From the NCBI GenBank assembly GCA_037903355.1, contig JBAJFE010000010.1, forward strand, positions 310,001 through 374,000: 64,000 nt of DNA. The letters are read 5' to 3'. The position numbers and the translations under genes were made by a program. Below, piece by piece: positions 37,725 to 51,060 of this stretch (its first letter is position 1; the number at the start of each line of letters is the position of its first letter). This DNA is from Trichuris trichiura (taxonomy: Eukaryota; Nematoda; Enoplea; Trichinellida; Trichuridae). A model generated the notes under the pieces. It was given only the letters and a program-made list of their open reading frames with translations. It did no database searches and had not been told where the DNA came from.

Positions 37725-40700
37725 CAGACGCAACGGCCTAGATAACATTCAGAACAGGTGACAGATTGATTGGCCTATTCAGGTGACTTCCAGTTTCACT
37801 GTCTCTGACCGAAATTCAAGTTACGGGGGCGCGCGCGACTCCTTGCGTTCAATGATAATTTTTCCCTGTCCTCGAAGAAGAGATCAGTTCAAACGAAAGC
37901 AGCAGGAAACGGCAGTTCTGACAAGGAAACCCCCACGCAGATAGGGACTTTATCAGCGCTGCTGTCACCAAGTTCGTTCGATTATTCATTCCTCATAGAC
38001 CACTAGTCTTTCGACACGTCTTCAAGTGATGGATCTGAAACAGCTACAAACATAACAGTTTATGCATGCTATTTAATGTTCGGCAGGAGAAAAATAATGG
38101 TTTGGCGCATTGAATTTTACGCACCTTGTTGCAGGCAATTTTTTCTTAATTAGCTGCTTACCCACGGAAGCGTACCCTTATCAGCTCACTGTTAAATTAA
38201 AATATAACGCTTACTGCTAAACAAGAGATGAAGTACAGGCACTAAATCCTTACCAAGAAAAGTGCGCATATCCACTGCGGTATGCTGCAACTTAGCCGGT
38301 ACAACAGAACAGTTTTCTATTGCAATTTTGCCAAACCTTTGTTAATAGTTATTAATTTGAGAGCTGAACAATTTGTTTCCACTTTTAACTTTAGCCTCAG
38401 AGAAACCATTCGAACCCAGCCTACACAATGCAAAAAATATCAATTACGTCTTCAGAGTATATCGAACTTGCTGATGGACAGCTACGCAAGAAAAATAAAA
38501 AGACCAGACGGAAGAATTAACAATACCCCACTAAAGGAGCTGCATCGACGTAGTCGCTGAAAAACAGTAATAACGCATAGCGTTTTATATCTCCCATTTT
38601 TTCGTCGTAGGTTAAAGCCGACCCAAGCAGAGATCAGGCTGGCTAAATTTCGAAAGTTTAACCGCTAGATGCTGCAGCATACCTACAGCACAGGCTTTTC
38701 CCAACATCAGTTGAGAGTTGAACAATGATTTCCATTGCTGTTACAATCTGTCATTGCGTTCAATTCAGGTGTATGACAATGAAATGTCAAATATGCCGAC
38801 ATCACTCAACCTATGCCAATTTTGAATCGATGTTTTCTTCATTACTACACTGAATTCAGTTCGAAGTTCTAGAAGGCTAAGTAACGGCGACGCAATTTAT
38901 TCCTTTAAAATTTAAAGCGGTACTGCAAAAGTTTTCTTCTTCGATGCAAACATCAAAAAAAAGAATAAACCACAGGAAAAACAAGTTTCACCGTGGAACC
39001 ACAAACTAATGCTGCGCACTTTGACATATAGAATTTTGAAAATGTGCCTTCAACGGCCTGTTAAAATTTGCACTTCTTGCTAGGGAATAATTGCCCGTTG
39101 CTGGCCAAGTACTTACTAATGGACGAAGCTTTCAGGAGTCACTACCTGCCGTCCTTGACACTGTGAGTTATGGAAGCTCTGTCTTTTAATAAACACCTAG
39201 ACAGCAACCGGCAATTAGTCCGTAACACGGTAGGAACTTTTATGCGCCAGTAACGAAAGGTATATTTTGAAAGTCTGGATTAGGAAGATAAAAGAAGCAC
39301 TTTATGTGTAAAATTCAACTCAAACATCAACAAGGACAGCGGCATTGCAGTAAGTGACTCTTGGACAAACATCATCGGGGCCACAAACTGCTGCGCCATA
39401 CATGAATCACCTGCACAAGGACAATAACGGTACTCGACGGTGTCTTGGAAAATTTCCCCAGTCCCCCAGCTGTTTTTGTTCCCCTTTTCTTTTTTTCTTC
39501 TTTCTTTCTTCCCCTTTCGCTCTTTTTCCTTTCCCTTTCTTTTATTATCCCTTTTTAAACAACTCTAACCCCTGCTCCCTGTTACTCTTAACTTCCTTGC
39601 CAAACCCCCTCATTTTAATTTTGTTACTCTTTTAAAACGACCCAAAATCTCCACGGTATAAAGCACTTATTCTGGATAGTGCCATGCCAGGATTCGCTTC
39701 GTGAGTTTTCTTGCGCTGAAGACGGGAACCGGAGTTTCCCGAAGGCTTCGTGAAATAAAACGCTGAACGGGTAGTTTGTCCGTACTATAATGTTAACTCG
39801 CACTCCCGTTAGAAGAAACTTTGTTTCCAATTTTGAAAGTCTGTTGAAATTTCGCAGTTTATGAGTATATCGCTAACCAGTGTCAAAAAACGACGGAGCT
39901 TCCAAAAGCCGCTTGAACATTTGACGCTGTTGACTGCATCAAGCGGGTCCTGAAACTATCGCTGACAATTGCAGCTATTAGCATAATCGTGAATAAATTA
40001 CGAAGCACTTATGCATTGATTTAATGAGCAATTTATAGCCGATGGAACAACTGCCTGAGCTGCTTCTTGAACCACTCCAACCTTTCAGTTTGAAAGAAAA
40101 GGAACGCTCCATTTCCCTAATACATGTTTCCTACGTAAGAACTAGAATGCCCTACTCAAGCATTTGCTTAGAAGGTAAACATTACGCGGGCGACGAGAAA
40201 GGCAAATGAATAAGTGAGCGTAGTTGAGCCTAAAAGTAACTTCACGTCATGGTAAACGATGAAAAGCAACTGCAGTGAAACTTTCTGAAAGTAAGCTACG
40301 TTACAACGGTCAGGAAGTTCGCCGATTTACTGAAAGTATAAAGCCAACCATGACATTATGCTTATGTCTGCCAACAAAGTACCTATCCCTGGCAGTTCAC
40401 CAAAAGCTACAATATCCTGAAGCTTTATGCCGTCATTTGAAAAAGTCTGCTCATTAAACGCTTAATATTACTGAACGACTACCGATTCGAAAGCCAAAAA
40501 CTGAATATCATAAATCTGTCAGTGTAAGCCAAACTGCAGGGGAAGGAACAAATTAACGCAACTACACTGAAAAGACCAGTACTGCATTAATATTAATAGC
40601 TTCTTGTCACTACGACAAGCTTTTGTGCAGGCGTGATCATTACTTGTAAAAAGCTTTCCTGATACGCATGCATCGAACTGTCTTATAGTTTCCTGGCTTG

Positions 40701-42865
40701 CTCCTTATTACTAACGAATCTACTGGGAGAATAAATTGAGTTTTGAATTGTTAAAGTTACGATTGTTACGAACGTTCTTCTGGTTTTTCCGTCGATCGTT
40801 TGCAGCTAGCATAAATTTTATTTATAAGTTAAAACGCCGTCATATCAGACTGCCTCGTGTGGTTGAAGCGTATTCCTCTGCACAGTAGACTGAATTGACA
40901 GAGAACTGTGCCCTGAAGTATTCAGTAAAGAAAGCTTTATCAACGAGCTGGTCGAACGGCATAATGCCTATGCAAATGTTCTAAACAAATATTTTCTGTT
41001 CGAAGTCTCGGCATACGCTTCTCTCAAGTTTGTGGATTGCCAGCCTTGATTAGAAGTGATGCTTGACGCCAAAAAATTTCCTCAGACACAATCTGTTGCA
41101 ATGGATCACTCGTTATCTGTTTTCTCTTCGTAAGCGCTAGACGAAAAACTGAACATATGTGCACGACAAAACAATTTCTGAATGTTTAAAAAGAATGCAT
41201 ATTGAGTGCAAACGAATGGCGGGATGCGAGGAGCTGCCGCATACGCAGTGGATTCACAGGAAGAATCACCGCAGATGATACTGAGCATTCTATTTTTGCT
41301 AGCCAGTGTAAAGCGCTTTCTTCGCGTGCATACTTTAATGCAAAAGTAATCGTACCTTTTTGTTTGTTATTTCAAAGCACTGTGTCTTTTATTGGACACA
41401 CCATTGTTTATTTATCTACGTGATACTTCCAGTAAACGAAATACACTATCGATTTACACCACTGTCTTTGTTTTTCAATGTTTATTTTCATGACAGAAGT
41501 TACAGTGCACCCAATTTATGGAAAAGCAAAGAAACTAAAAAAGGGTTAGTGCTTTCGGGACTGTCATGTCCCATCCTTAGCAAAAAAAGTTAAACGATAG
41601 AAAGCTGAAGGAGTTAGTTTCAATGGTGTTAACATATTCATGGCATGATTTACAGTTAGCCTGATTTATTTAAAGTTACGCTTTCATTTGCTGTAGTGCT
41701 CGCTTTGCTTTACTTAAGCTTTTCTTTTTTGTCCTTCCTTTTTGGTAATTTTCCTGGTGTGAAGCTTTATTTCTTTTTCTTCCTTCTTTCTCTTTTCTAC
41801 CTTTCTTTCTTCTTTATGCGTAAACAGCCTAGTCTATACTTTCTTCTCTTTCTATTCTTCTTTGAAACCCACTCTGTCAACTTCCCATAGTTCAACTTAT
41901 TTCGCTGAGTAAGGGAGTTGGCGATCCCAGAAACTGTGGCGCGTTTTTAGTTTCTTTATTCGTTCATTAAATGGGCACCCAAGCTTCTAACATGAAAACG
42001 CATACGTCCGCCGTAAAATATACTATACTGAAGCAATGGTTACTGTCATTAGAAACCAGGATGTCTAGTGACGGGCATTTAGGTTTTTGTTATTGAAAGT
42101 GCGGTACGACATTTATTTTTGGATGTTTAACTAAACGTGAAAAAAAGGAAAGTCAACCGGTTTTCTCGAGCATGTAGAGCAGCGGAAACTGCTCGCAATA
42201 TCAGCCAAGCGTTCGTTCGGCGATGCTTTAACGTGCGAGACTTTCTACAAATTTCGTAAAGGAGACCAGAATGTTGAAGATGAATAGTTATGCCTGATCC
42301 TCTCTGATTGAAACGAAAAGGAATAAGTCGTAATATCAAAGTCGACAGTTAAAGCAGTATGGTGAAATTCGCTCTTTGAAATGTGTTTCAAGGACACGGT
42401 AACAATAAATCTGTCCAAGACATACTAAAGTTTGAATTAAAGAACAGCCATTAAGACCTTCTTAAAACAGCTACAACCCTTTTTTATGTTGCTTTGTGAC
42501 TCTGCATGGCGAAAAAACAAACTGAACCAGCTAATGGGTGAATAACTGATTAACTAGAATGTTCAAAAAACAAGCAAAGGAGACACTGCCACTTAAACGG
42601 ATAAGTCAGACTTCAGAAATCTGTTAATTTCAAGCCTTTCTTGAACTGACATCAGCGTACGAATAAAGGTCAGTATTGTTTCATATTCTAACATGACTTC
42701 GACCAGCAGGCAGGGAATGCAGGATCCAGACTAAAGTACGACACTCACTCACAAGCAAATGTCCGTTCATGGCTTCTGCTTGAAATACCTCCTTCTGCAA
42801 CTGCTGCAAAGCTCGAAAACAACCAGAAAAGAAGGGCAAGATACTCTTTTCTGTTTTTAAAAGTA
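37725..42865. other. Intergenic DNA, no supported gene
   Basis: There are pyrimidine-rich tracts at about 39475-39550 and 41700-41870. A segment near 39680-39780 resembles the centre of the palindrome at 53.2 kb (GAAGACGGGAACCGGAG versus GCAGACGGGAACAAAGG). Open frames here are low-complexity or too short to support. Confidence 0.45.
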
Positions 42866-42867
42866 TA

Positions 42868-43843
42868 CAGTTGAACCTCCTAAGTTGACCACCCCTATAT
42901 GTCGACCACCTCCATAAGTTGGCCGAATTTGGCCAGTTGATTTGTCCGCACGTTAATAATCGCAAGGACAGATTATATACATCGACCACCTCCGTAAGTG
43001 GGAAGTTGACCGCTTTAGCCGTAACGTGGTATATCGACCCAATGCTAGTTTTCTCTCTGTAAGTTGACCACTTCAGTTTGCTCTGTGTCAGTCACTATGA
43101 GCTGTTAACCGTCAGTGCCTCAATGCACTACTACTCAATGTAGCGAAATTTCTCAATACCATCCATTGGAGATTCCTGATAACAAAACCGGTTTCGTCGA
43201 CTTGACGATGCTTCTTTTATTCTTGCCAGCGCAGCTTGCGCGTTTCCTCAATTACATAACCTCCCACCTACGCGTCGGCAGCATTCGCCCATTGACCGAA
43301 ATATGACAAATCGAGCCTAATTGTATTCGTTTGCATCGAGCTCAGCTCTATTCATTCACTTTGCTATAGCCGTGCGTCAGGTGGCCTTAACGTGTCTTCG
43401 CGATCAAACATGGTCCAGCTTACGCAGTAGTAGCTACCAAGCTGGTTACAGTTTGCACTATGATCGAACCGAAAGAATCGAGAGAGTTGGCACAGAAAAA
43501 TGAGATGAAAAATGCCCAGAGATGTTGAGCGGGGTAGCCAGCGCGGAGTTCGCCCTTACCGCTTATGTTTGTAGTAAGAACAAGCACCAGACTAGAATTG
43601 ACACCTTTTTCAGCAAGCATTGTAGCCGCTAAGAAGCTTATGCATGATTTTAAAGTGTTATTTTTATGCATCTCACCGTTTAATAGATCTCCAATAGATG
43701 CTGTGCAATAGAATAAAACCCATACAGATGCTAATATATTCAGCTGAGCCACTTATACCCACAACATTCGTATGTCGACCACCTCCCTATGTTGACCAAT
43801 TTTCCTCAGTCTGTTGGGTGGTCAACTTACGGAGGTTCAACTG
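42868..43843. mobile_element. Non-autonomous pogo/Tigger-like DNA element, 976 bp
   Basis: The termini CAGTTGAACCTCCTAAGTTG and CAACTTACGGAGGTTCAACTG are inverted repeats flanked by TA (42866-42867 and 43844-43845). Subterminal copies of 'gtcgaccacctcc' and 'gttgacca' recur at both ends. CAGT...AACCTC termini with TA target sites are typical of the pogo/Tigger branch of Tc1/mariner. The interior has only short frames with no transposase motif, so the element depends on enzyme from elsewhere. A 170-bp relative lies at 48339-48508. Confidence 0.75.
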
Positions 43844-44449
43844 TATTTAATTGAAACGTGCTTTTTCATTAGAGAAACATTGAAGTAAGAGCTGTTTCAT
43901 TAAACGCCATGAAACAAATAAAACGCTCGCGTTGGCACGGCATTACATTGCACACAGCACTTGTTAAATATCCTCCAATGATTCCTATCAGAACAAATAT
44001 TCTCCTATCTTGAATTCCAAAGCTCATAATGCATAAAGTGTCGAACGTTAACATGGCGTCACAAGTGCTAAATTCTACACATGATCCCATGTGACTGCAT
44101 ATGAAATCAATCGGTAGCGTCTACGACAGAGAACGTTGTCAATCAAGCAATGGAATTGAGATCACTGAAGACAGCCACGTCGTCTCTAGAGAGCACATTC
44201 GCCAATTATTGAAAGCATTTTACAAAATGTGCATCGCGTTACACACGTAAGCGTACGCATATCTAGCAAATGAATTTCTTGTTCAGACCACGGTCCCATT
44301 GTCAACATGCGATGCATATCTGCAAAGAAATCTGCAAATTTTAAAATGGAATCGGTTTAACAGATCATTTGGAGACAGAAAGGCAGTTTGAAACCTTCGG
44401 AGCTTTCGGAGCCTGTATGCTTAGTTTTCAACTGACAACCTGACAAGTA

Positions 44450-44745
44450 CGAGGGAAGTCTGGAAAGTTCCCAGAAAAATTAAATAAAAATTTTATTTTC
44501 AATGATAAACTTATTTCTCAACATATCCTCCGTCAACCTCAAGGCACTTCAGCAGACGGTGCCTCCGCCTTCGCAGACCTTCCTTGTAGAATTCTGAAGG
44601 CTGTGTATTGCACCAAGTCGAGGTGGTGGGCTTCGCGCCACCCACTGACTCGAACAGCGTGCCTTCTAAATGTTATTTTACCTTTGGAAAAAGGAAGAAG
44701 TCTGAATGACTTCCCACCGAAACTCACGAAGAGCAGTCCTCACAG
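44450..44745 (-). mobile_element. Truncated mariner copy (3' end only)
   Basis: The terminus CGAGGGAAGTCTGGAAAGTT begins right after a TA at 44448-44449. On the minus strand the interior matches the last roughly 300 bases of the 29.9-kb mariner, including the transposase end LKCLEVDGGYVEK and the block around ACTGCTCTTCGTGAGTTTCG. It has an internal deletion relative to that copy. The 5' two-thirds are missing. Confidence 0.8.
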
Positions 44746-45905
44746 CCACAGTCAGATTGGAAAATATCTAGGCCTAGACACTCTTAACAAAGTTACATTT
44801 GTGAATGCTTGAAACAGAAACAAAGATATGATCATTTTAGCTGGCCGAATATTTTGGCAACATATCGTGCGAATTAACCTACGTAACAAACAACAAAATC
44901 GTCCTTTGCTGTAAAGGAATACATAAACTCATGAAGAAACAGTCTGCCAACGTAGGCAAAATAGAATAGCTACCATAGAGCTACGGCAGAATAAACGGAG
45001 TTACAAAGATGAAGTTGAACGACTAAACCCGAGTTAATCAATGGACACGTGTGGACAAGTGTAATAATATTTCATGACGTTGTTACACTTCCGCTCCGGC
45101 ATTACTACTAAAAGACTTCGTAGAGCAAATGCTTAAAAAACGGTGCTGACCATTGACCTTAAAAGAAATAATAAATGAGATTCAAGAAAGTTGAAAGCAT
45201 TTTATACGATGTGCAAACACAGATAAACATCGTAACATCTTCTATACATCAGTCAGTGTAAGGCGAATCAAGGACCGACAAAATTACTCCTTCCGAAGTA
45301 ACGAATTCTGGAATGATAAAACGTAATTGCATAACGGACAACATTTTGAACAATCCTCACACTAGACCCAATCGTCGAGGCTGCGCTGATGCACCCACTA
45401 GCCAGCACAACTAGCGAGAATCATAAAAGAATGGAAACGTTTCAAACGATAACAAAGGGAATAAAAACTTCATCAGCCACGGCAACTGGCAGCTTTCCAA
45501 CAAACATTGGTGGAAAAAAGGAACACTTGCCAGCGTAGTCTGTCTGGTGAAACACTGAGACCGACTGCCAAACAACTAGGACACATGTATCAGAATTCAC
45601 GCAATCTTAAGAGGAAATTAACGGAAACAATGAGTGCACATTTTGGTTCGCGAACTCCCTCATCTTAATTGAGCAGCCAGAAAGTTCCGTTTAAAAGCAT
45701 GCCATAAACGTTTAGTATACATTACGTGAGCTGTGGTGAAGAAGGAAGTTTTGGGCTCCCAGGGACCAAGGCAAATCAAAAAACGACTAGGTACAATCAA
45801 ACATGGAAGCAGGTCCGTTGATAATTTGATTGGCAAACAAGGGGCGTCGGGGCAGGCTGAGTGGTAATGTTAGCATTGAGGGGTATCATTGATATCCTCC
45901 TCCGG
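44746..45905. other. Intergenic DNA containing the kinase 3' UTR
   Basis: No gene is supported. The kinase stop codon on the minus strand is at 45906-45908, so part of this stretch is its 3' UTR. I did not find an AATAAA close to the stop. Confidence 0.45.
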
Positions 45906-48900
45906 CTATGTCTGACAACAACATTTTTCGCCAAGAATGTGTCGCATGATTTGAATTAGACTGTTAACCCCTCGCAAATAGCCTCCGTCTGGTCCAACGT
46001 GCTGAGGATCTTCTTCGAAGTTTCGGCAAGTCGAATGTCCAAAGTCAATCATTCGCACATCGATGAGCGGACTCTGGCAGAAGTGAGAGAATGAAAAACA
46101 ACAGGCACTTCAGAGTTGCACATATCTTACTTGGTTTGCATAAGCGTCACCTTCGTATATAATCAAAAGTGAACTAGAGTAGAAACGATAACCCGGTGAG
46201 TCACTTATAACCTGCAGTTACAATTCCTATACTGTAATGTGATCAGCCACAAACGACTAATGGATAACAGCAAACCCGATTTAGCTCCTCCAGTCTCTCC
46301 TTCACTAACTTTATCAGGTCGGTGCGAATGGCGATCCCGTTGTTGAAAAATTGCACTATCGACTCCTCGAAACCGCGAACAGACAAAGCTCGGCCATAGT
46401 ATTTGTCGTAACACGTGTACGTTTTCGTCTTTTGGTCAAACACCTTAATGTACCAATGCAATTAGTTTAAAAAGAAAGGCAACCAACGGACGCCTACTTA
46501 CCTGCATACCGCCGAGCCGCACAGCTATGGTGGAAGAAGTGGACTCAAGTGACTTTGCCTTCTGACGTCTCCGCTTGTGCTCGGAGGCATCGTCACCATA
46601 GTGTCTCGTTCCCATTTTCAAATCAAGCACGGACGGATAGTGATAGCAGTGAGTCAAATTTTCAAGCAGCAAAAAGCCTAGTTTTAGATTCAATTACTTC
46701 AGTCACATGAGCCCAAAGATACTGCCACGTACGATGTTTCTGGGATCTCAAAAGACGCATTTTGGCCAACTGAGATGCCTGACACTGTTTAGCCCACGGG
46801 TTTTGACAATACATCTTCGATAAGTATTGAAACTGAACTTCTGAGTGTTCGGAACGATCAAGATCTGTGTTGCTACGTTTCAACTTCATCCTGTTTTGTG
46901 AGTTGATACAATTATTAAAACAAAACGTTATGGAAACGCCCAGGGCTAAAAGATTTTATTCAGAAATGTGAAACTCATTAAACTAAAAGGTATTTATATT
47001 CAAATTCTTTTGCATTCATTCCGAGAACTGCTAAGGTGTCCCTAACAGGCAAAAATGAAACATCAAGCCAAAACTACCCAGAGGATAAGGAAGAATTTCT
47101 TGCGTTTTCGAGAAGAGCACTTTCCCTTTCTGATACTGCCGGTTTGTTCACATGTGACGCAGGCAAAAGTGTACGTCGCACGTCTGACTAGTCACATTAA
47201 GCAGCGGTAAGACAGCAACCTAAAAACAATTCAGGGCACTTCCTTTGCAACAGCCCATTGCACACATCTCCTGCATTTTCTCACTTGGTATCTCTTTTTG
47301 GTAATTGCTATTCGGATTTCTACTTTAACAAACCACAACATACTCAGCTTCACTCTTAACAACTGGTGGCTCATTACTGCTCCGAACATGCATACTGTAA
47401 GGGAAGCTATTTCGTATTTTCGATATGGAGACCTGACTTACAAAAGCTTTAGATGACGTAACGAACCATAATGTGCACGACAAAAGCAGAAATTGCCCAT
47501 AGCCACAAAAAACTACTTAATCATGTTTATGCCCACACATTCAAACGATTAGCCAACTGAGGCTAATAATCGCTTATTATTGCGGTATTTCCGACCCTAC
47601 GCAATGAAATATTCAAAAAGCTGAAACAAACAAGTCAGAAAAATGTCGACGCATTGTGTGCTGATGTATATATATATCAGCACACAATAGCAGAACGTCT
47701 TTCCTTAAAATGTGTGCTGATAAATATATATACATCAGCACACATTTTAAGGAAAGACGTTCTGCTACCAACAAGTTCAAAAAACCTTAGGACTGGCCGT
47801 TCTTCAGGGGATCTGCGCCCAAATACAGAAAGTGCGTGAACTGATTCATGATGTCCTAAACGTTTTTGCCGTAGACGTTTTGCTCTATGTTGATGTGTTT
47901 TGTGTGACGTTCACCATTTCTGCTTAAGTGCGCCTATGTATTTTATATTTCCCCTGCTCTGTACCCATTCCGCGAACCAGTACATCGCTTAGGTCATTAA
48001 AGCAAGGCGATTCCCAGGCTTTTAAGGAAAGAGCATTTTGCTTTCATTCTTTCTTGTATCTAACGGCCTGAATTCTGACGGCTGGCCCCATTGGATAAAC
48101 GCAGTCTCATTGATGTACTTATCGCGTAGCAAGATTCTGTAGTACCGAACTTCGAAGGATTACTAGGTATGATAACCGTTCCGGAAGGAATTTAAGGGAA
48201 ACGAGATACGCGGCTAGAATATAAGCTATTTGGCCTTTTTCATAGGGTATCCTATACAACGCGGAATTCGTTTTACGCGGTGTAACGCTCAAAGTTCGGG
48301 ACGAATTAACCGCGGATAACGAGGGCCGACTGTATATACAGTAGAACCTTCGAAGTTGACCACCTCTCTATGTCGACCACCTCCCTAAGTTGACCGAATT
48401 TTGACCACTTGGTTGGTCCGCGCGTTAATAATATAGTATGCCCACAGCCTCTTATGTTGACCAGTTTTTTCCGGTCCCTTGGGTGGTCAACTTATGGAGG
48501 ATCTACTGTATATTCTTCTGCTGGCTCTCTGACTGATCACTGACTCTCAGTTCAGCTACTATCTCGCAGAAAATTAGAATAGGAAAGAGCAACGTCATGG
48601 CATATTGTTGCTAAGAAGGTACTTGAAAACTGCATGCTTTTTAACAGGTTGGTGTTTCACAGTGTGTTTGATCTTTTACGGCTTTTCCCGTTATAATCTG
48701 CTTTGGTATCTGTAATTCAGACGAAACAATTGCTCTACCAGCGTGTGGATGAGCGATTATTAGGAAAAAATTGAACAGGACCATCGCACTCAACTTTATT
48801 TTCAGAGCTTTTGGAACGCTCTAGTTCCGCCGTCAGTGAGGTGGTGGACGTTCCGGATGTTTCCAACCACTCCCCTACTTCACTGACGACGGAACTAGAG

Positions 48901-51029
48901 CTTTCCGAAAGCTCTGAAAATAAAGTTGAGTGCATTGGTCCTGTTCAATTTTTTCCTAATAATCGCTTATCCCCCGCTGGTAGAGCAATTGTTTCGTCTG
49001 AATTACAGATACCAAAGCAGATTAAAACGGAAAAAGCCGTAGAAGATCAAACACACTATGCTAAGAATGTATTAATATGTCGTTTTAAAAGGTAAAGAAA
49101 CTGGGTCAGTTTTGCCCACGCTTAATAGAAGCAACAGCTCATAGCCAAAATAATCATGTGAAAGACGACGATACTACTTTTGTGGTACACTTGAAGTTAA
49201 GAGATTTGCTAATAAAATACTAAGAGATACAAATGTCTCGGTCGGCTATGCCAAAGCAATAGAACGAAATAACTGCAAACTAAACAACAGTTCTTGCGTA
49301 CATCACAGATATTACAAAGCAGTGACAACGAACAGCGTTTAAAAAATTGCAATATTATCAAGCAGAGGCGTTAAACTTTTAGCTGCAGAGCAAACGCCAG
49401 TTCGAAGCATCTTCACGGAAAGCAAAACGATAGCATGCCTACATTGTCGAAATTGCAATCGCTATTCCACTAGGGAGCGCTCAAGTTCACTGTAGTAAAG
49501 AAACTCAACACAGCAACCAAAGCAGCTGTTACCACGAACTTACATACTCTTCAAAACATGGAGCTACTTCCCTTTTCATTAAAACAATTGGATTTTCAGT
49601 TGCGCGTTCGCTAATAAATAATATTGACCAAAGCTGGATTTAACACATTTAAATGAGCAGATGGTTCACTGAACTATTCAAATAGCAATCTGTAAAAACA
49701 GTATGACAGGTGCAGCATATAGCAATGCTTAAACTGGCAACCGTAAAAATATAAAAGATTGTCAGAGCCAATAATTTCAAAATTATACTTCCGTAATCAT
49801 GTTATGCCAAACATTCAAGGTATGCCTCATACAGGGGACCGCTTTCCCAACAATCTTCGCTGTTCTTAAGCATTCAAAATGAAAGAGACTATAAGTATCG
49901 TTGGAATAACGAAAGCAACTCAAACAAGATTACTTTGAAAATAAAAATTGTTTTTGAACCTCTGCAATGGCTTTTCGCATTGCGCAATGCGTCCTACGTA
50001 AAATCTCAATTTATAACGCCTCAATATGCGTGCCTAATTTCTACCGAGACATTACACTAAAAACTAAGAGCAACTGTTGCAACGACGAACTGACACGGTA
50101 CAGGAAAATGCTCAGAACATGAACCAATGAATACACAAGATGCGTGCGCTTAGGTGAAAGGCTTCATTGCTGGATTAACGGCGAAACTTCTTGGCAGACA
50201 GAGCAACATTTTCATAACTAGCTTCCTCATCTTTATGCTAAGTCAAGGCTAATTCTTTCTACTAATTAATGTACGCATGTTTCGAACCACTCCTGCAACT
50301 GTTTCGTCACGTACAGGATTTCCAGAGCCGTAGCTCCGTCATCTTCAACGTGGAGAAAAAATCTTTCGCATTCGTTCAAATTCTACGGTAAAGAGAAACC
50401 GAATAGCCATTACGAGTTTGGCAACGCAAAAGTATACTATGCCAATGGTAGTTCATTGGATGAATTATTTAAAAACAAGATATACTTCGTTATTCCTCAC
50501 GTGGGAACTACAATTGCCGGCACTGCTTAGAGCAAAGAATGCTTTTTCAAATTAGTAAAAAAAATGTTGACCGAGGCGGTTTGAGCGGTAAGCCCATTTT
50601 TGAAAAATTCCGATTCTTACAGAAAACAATCATTTTGGAAAATGTTCATGAAAGAACAACGTTGCACAGAAATATAAGTACTAATGAAACATCGTGGCAA
50701 ACGTTCGTTTTCTCCAGCCTTACCGTTACCACACCGCCTGGACCTCTCAATGTTTTAAAGCTTTGTTCCCAATTCCAAATTTGAGTTTTTCTTATCCAGT
50801 TCTCTTTCAACATTAATTTAACTTCAGTTTTCGGTTTTCAATTCAGTTTCAATCGTTTTTCTAAACATTTTTTGCCGATCCTCCACATGGTGAGAGGGAT
50901 TACATTTACGACCAAATAAACAACACGTGGTCTACCGCGTTAAACAGGTAGCACCTCCATACCAGCATTACGTTCTCTCATACATTTGTTAGAAGGGAGC
51001 TTCATTTTCAATTCAATTCAATTCAATTC

Positions 51030-51060
<31 letters not shown>

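Noticed and set aside
39475..39560. Pyrimidine-rich tract with long open frames
   Set aside because: Low-complexity composition explains the absence of stops.
46662..46733. Apparent frameshift in the kinase between the NPW and FLLLEN blocks
   Set aside because: A 55-bp intron with donor GTACGT and acceptor ACTAG restores the frame as QKHRFLLLENL, matching the family.
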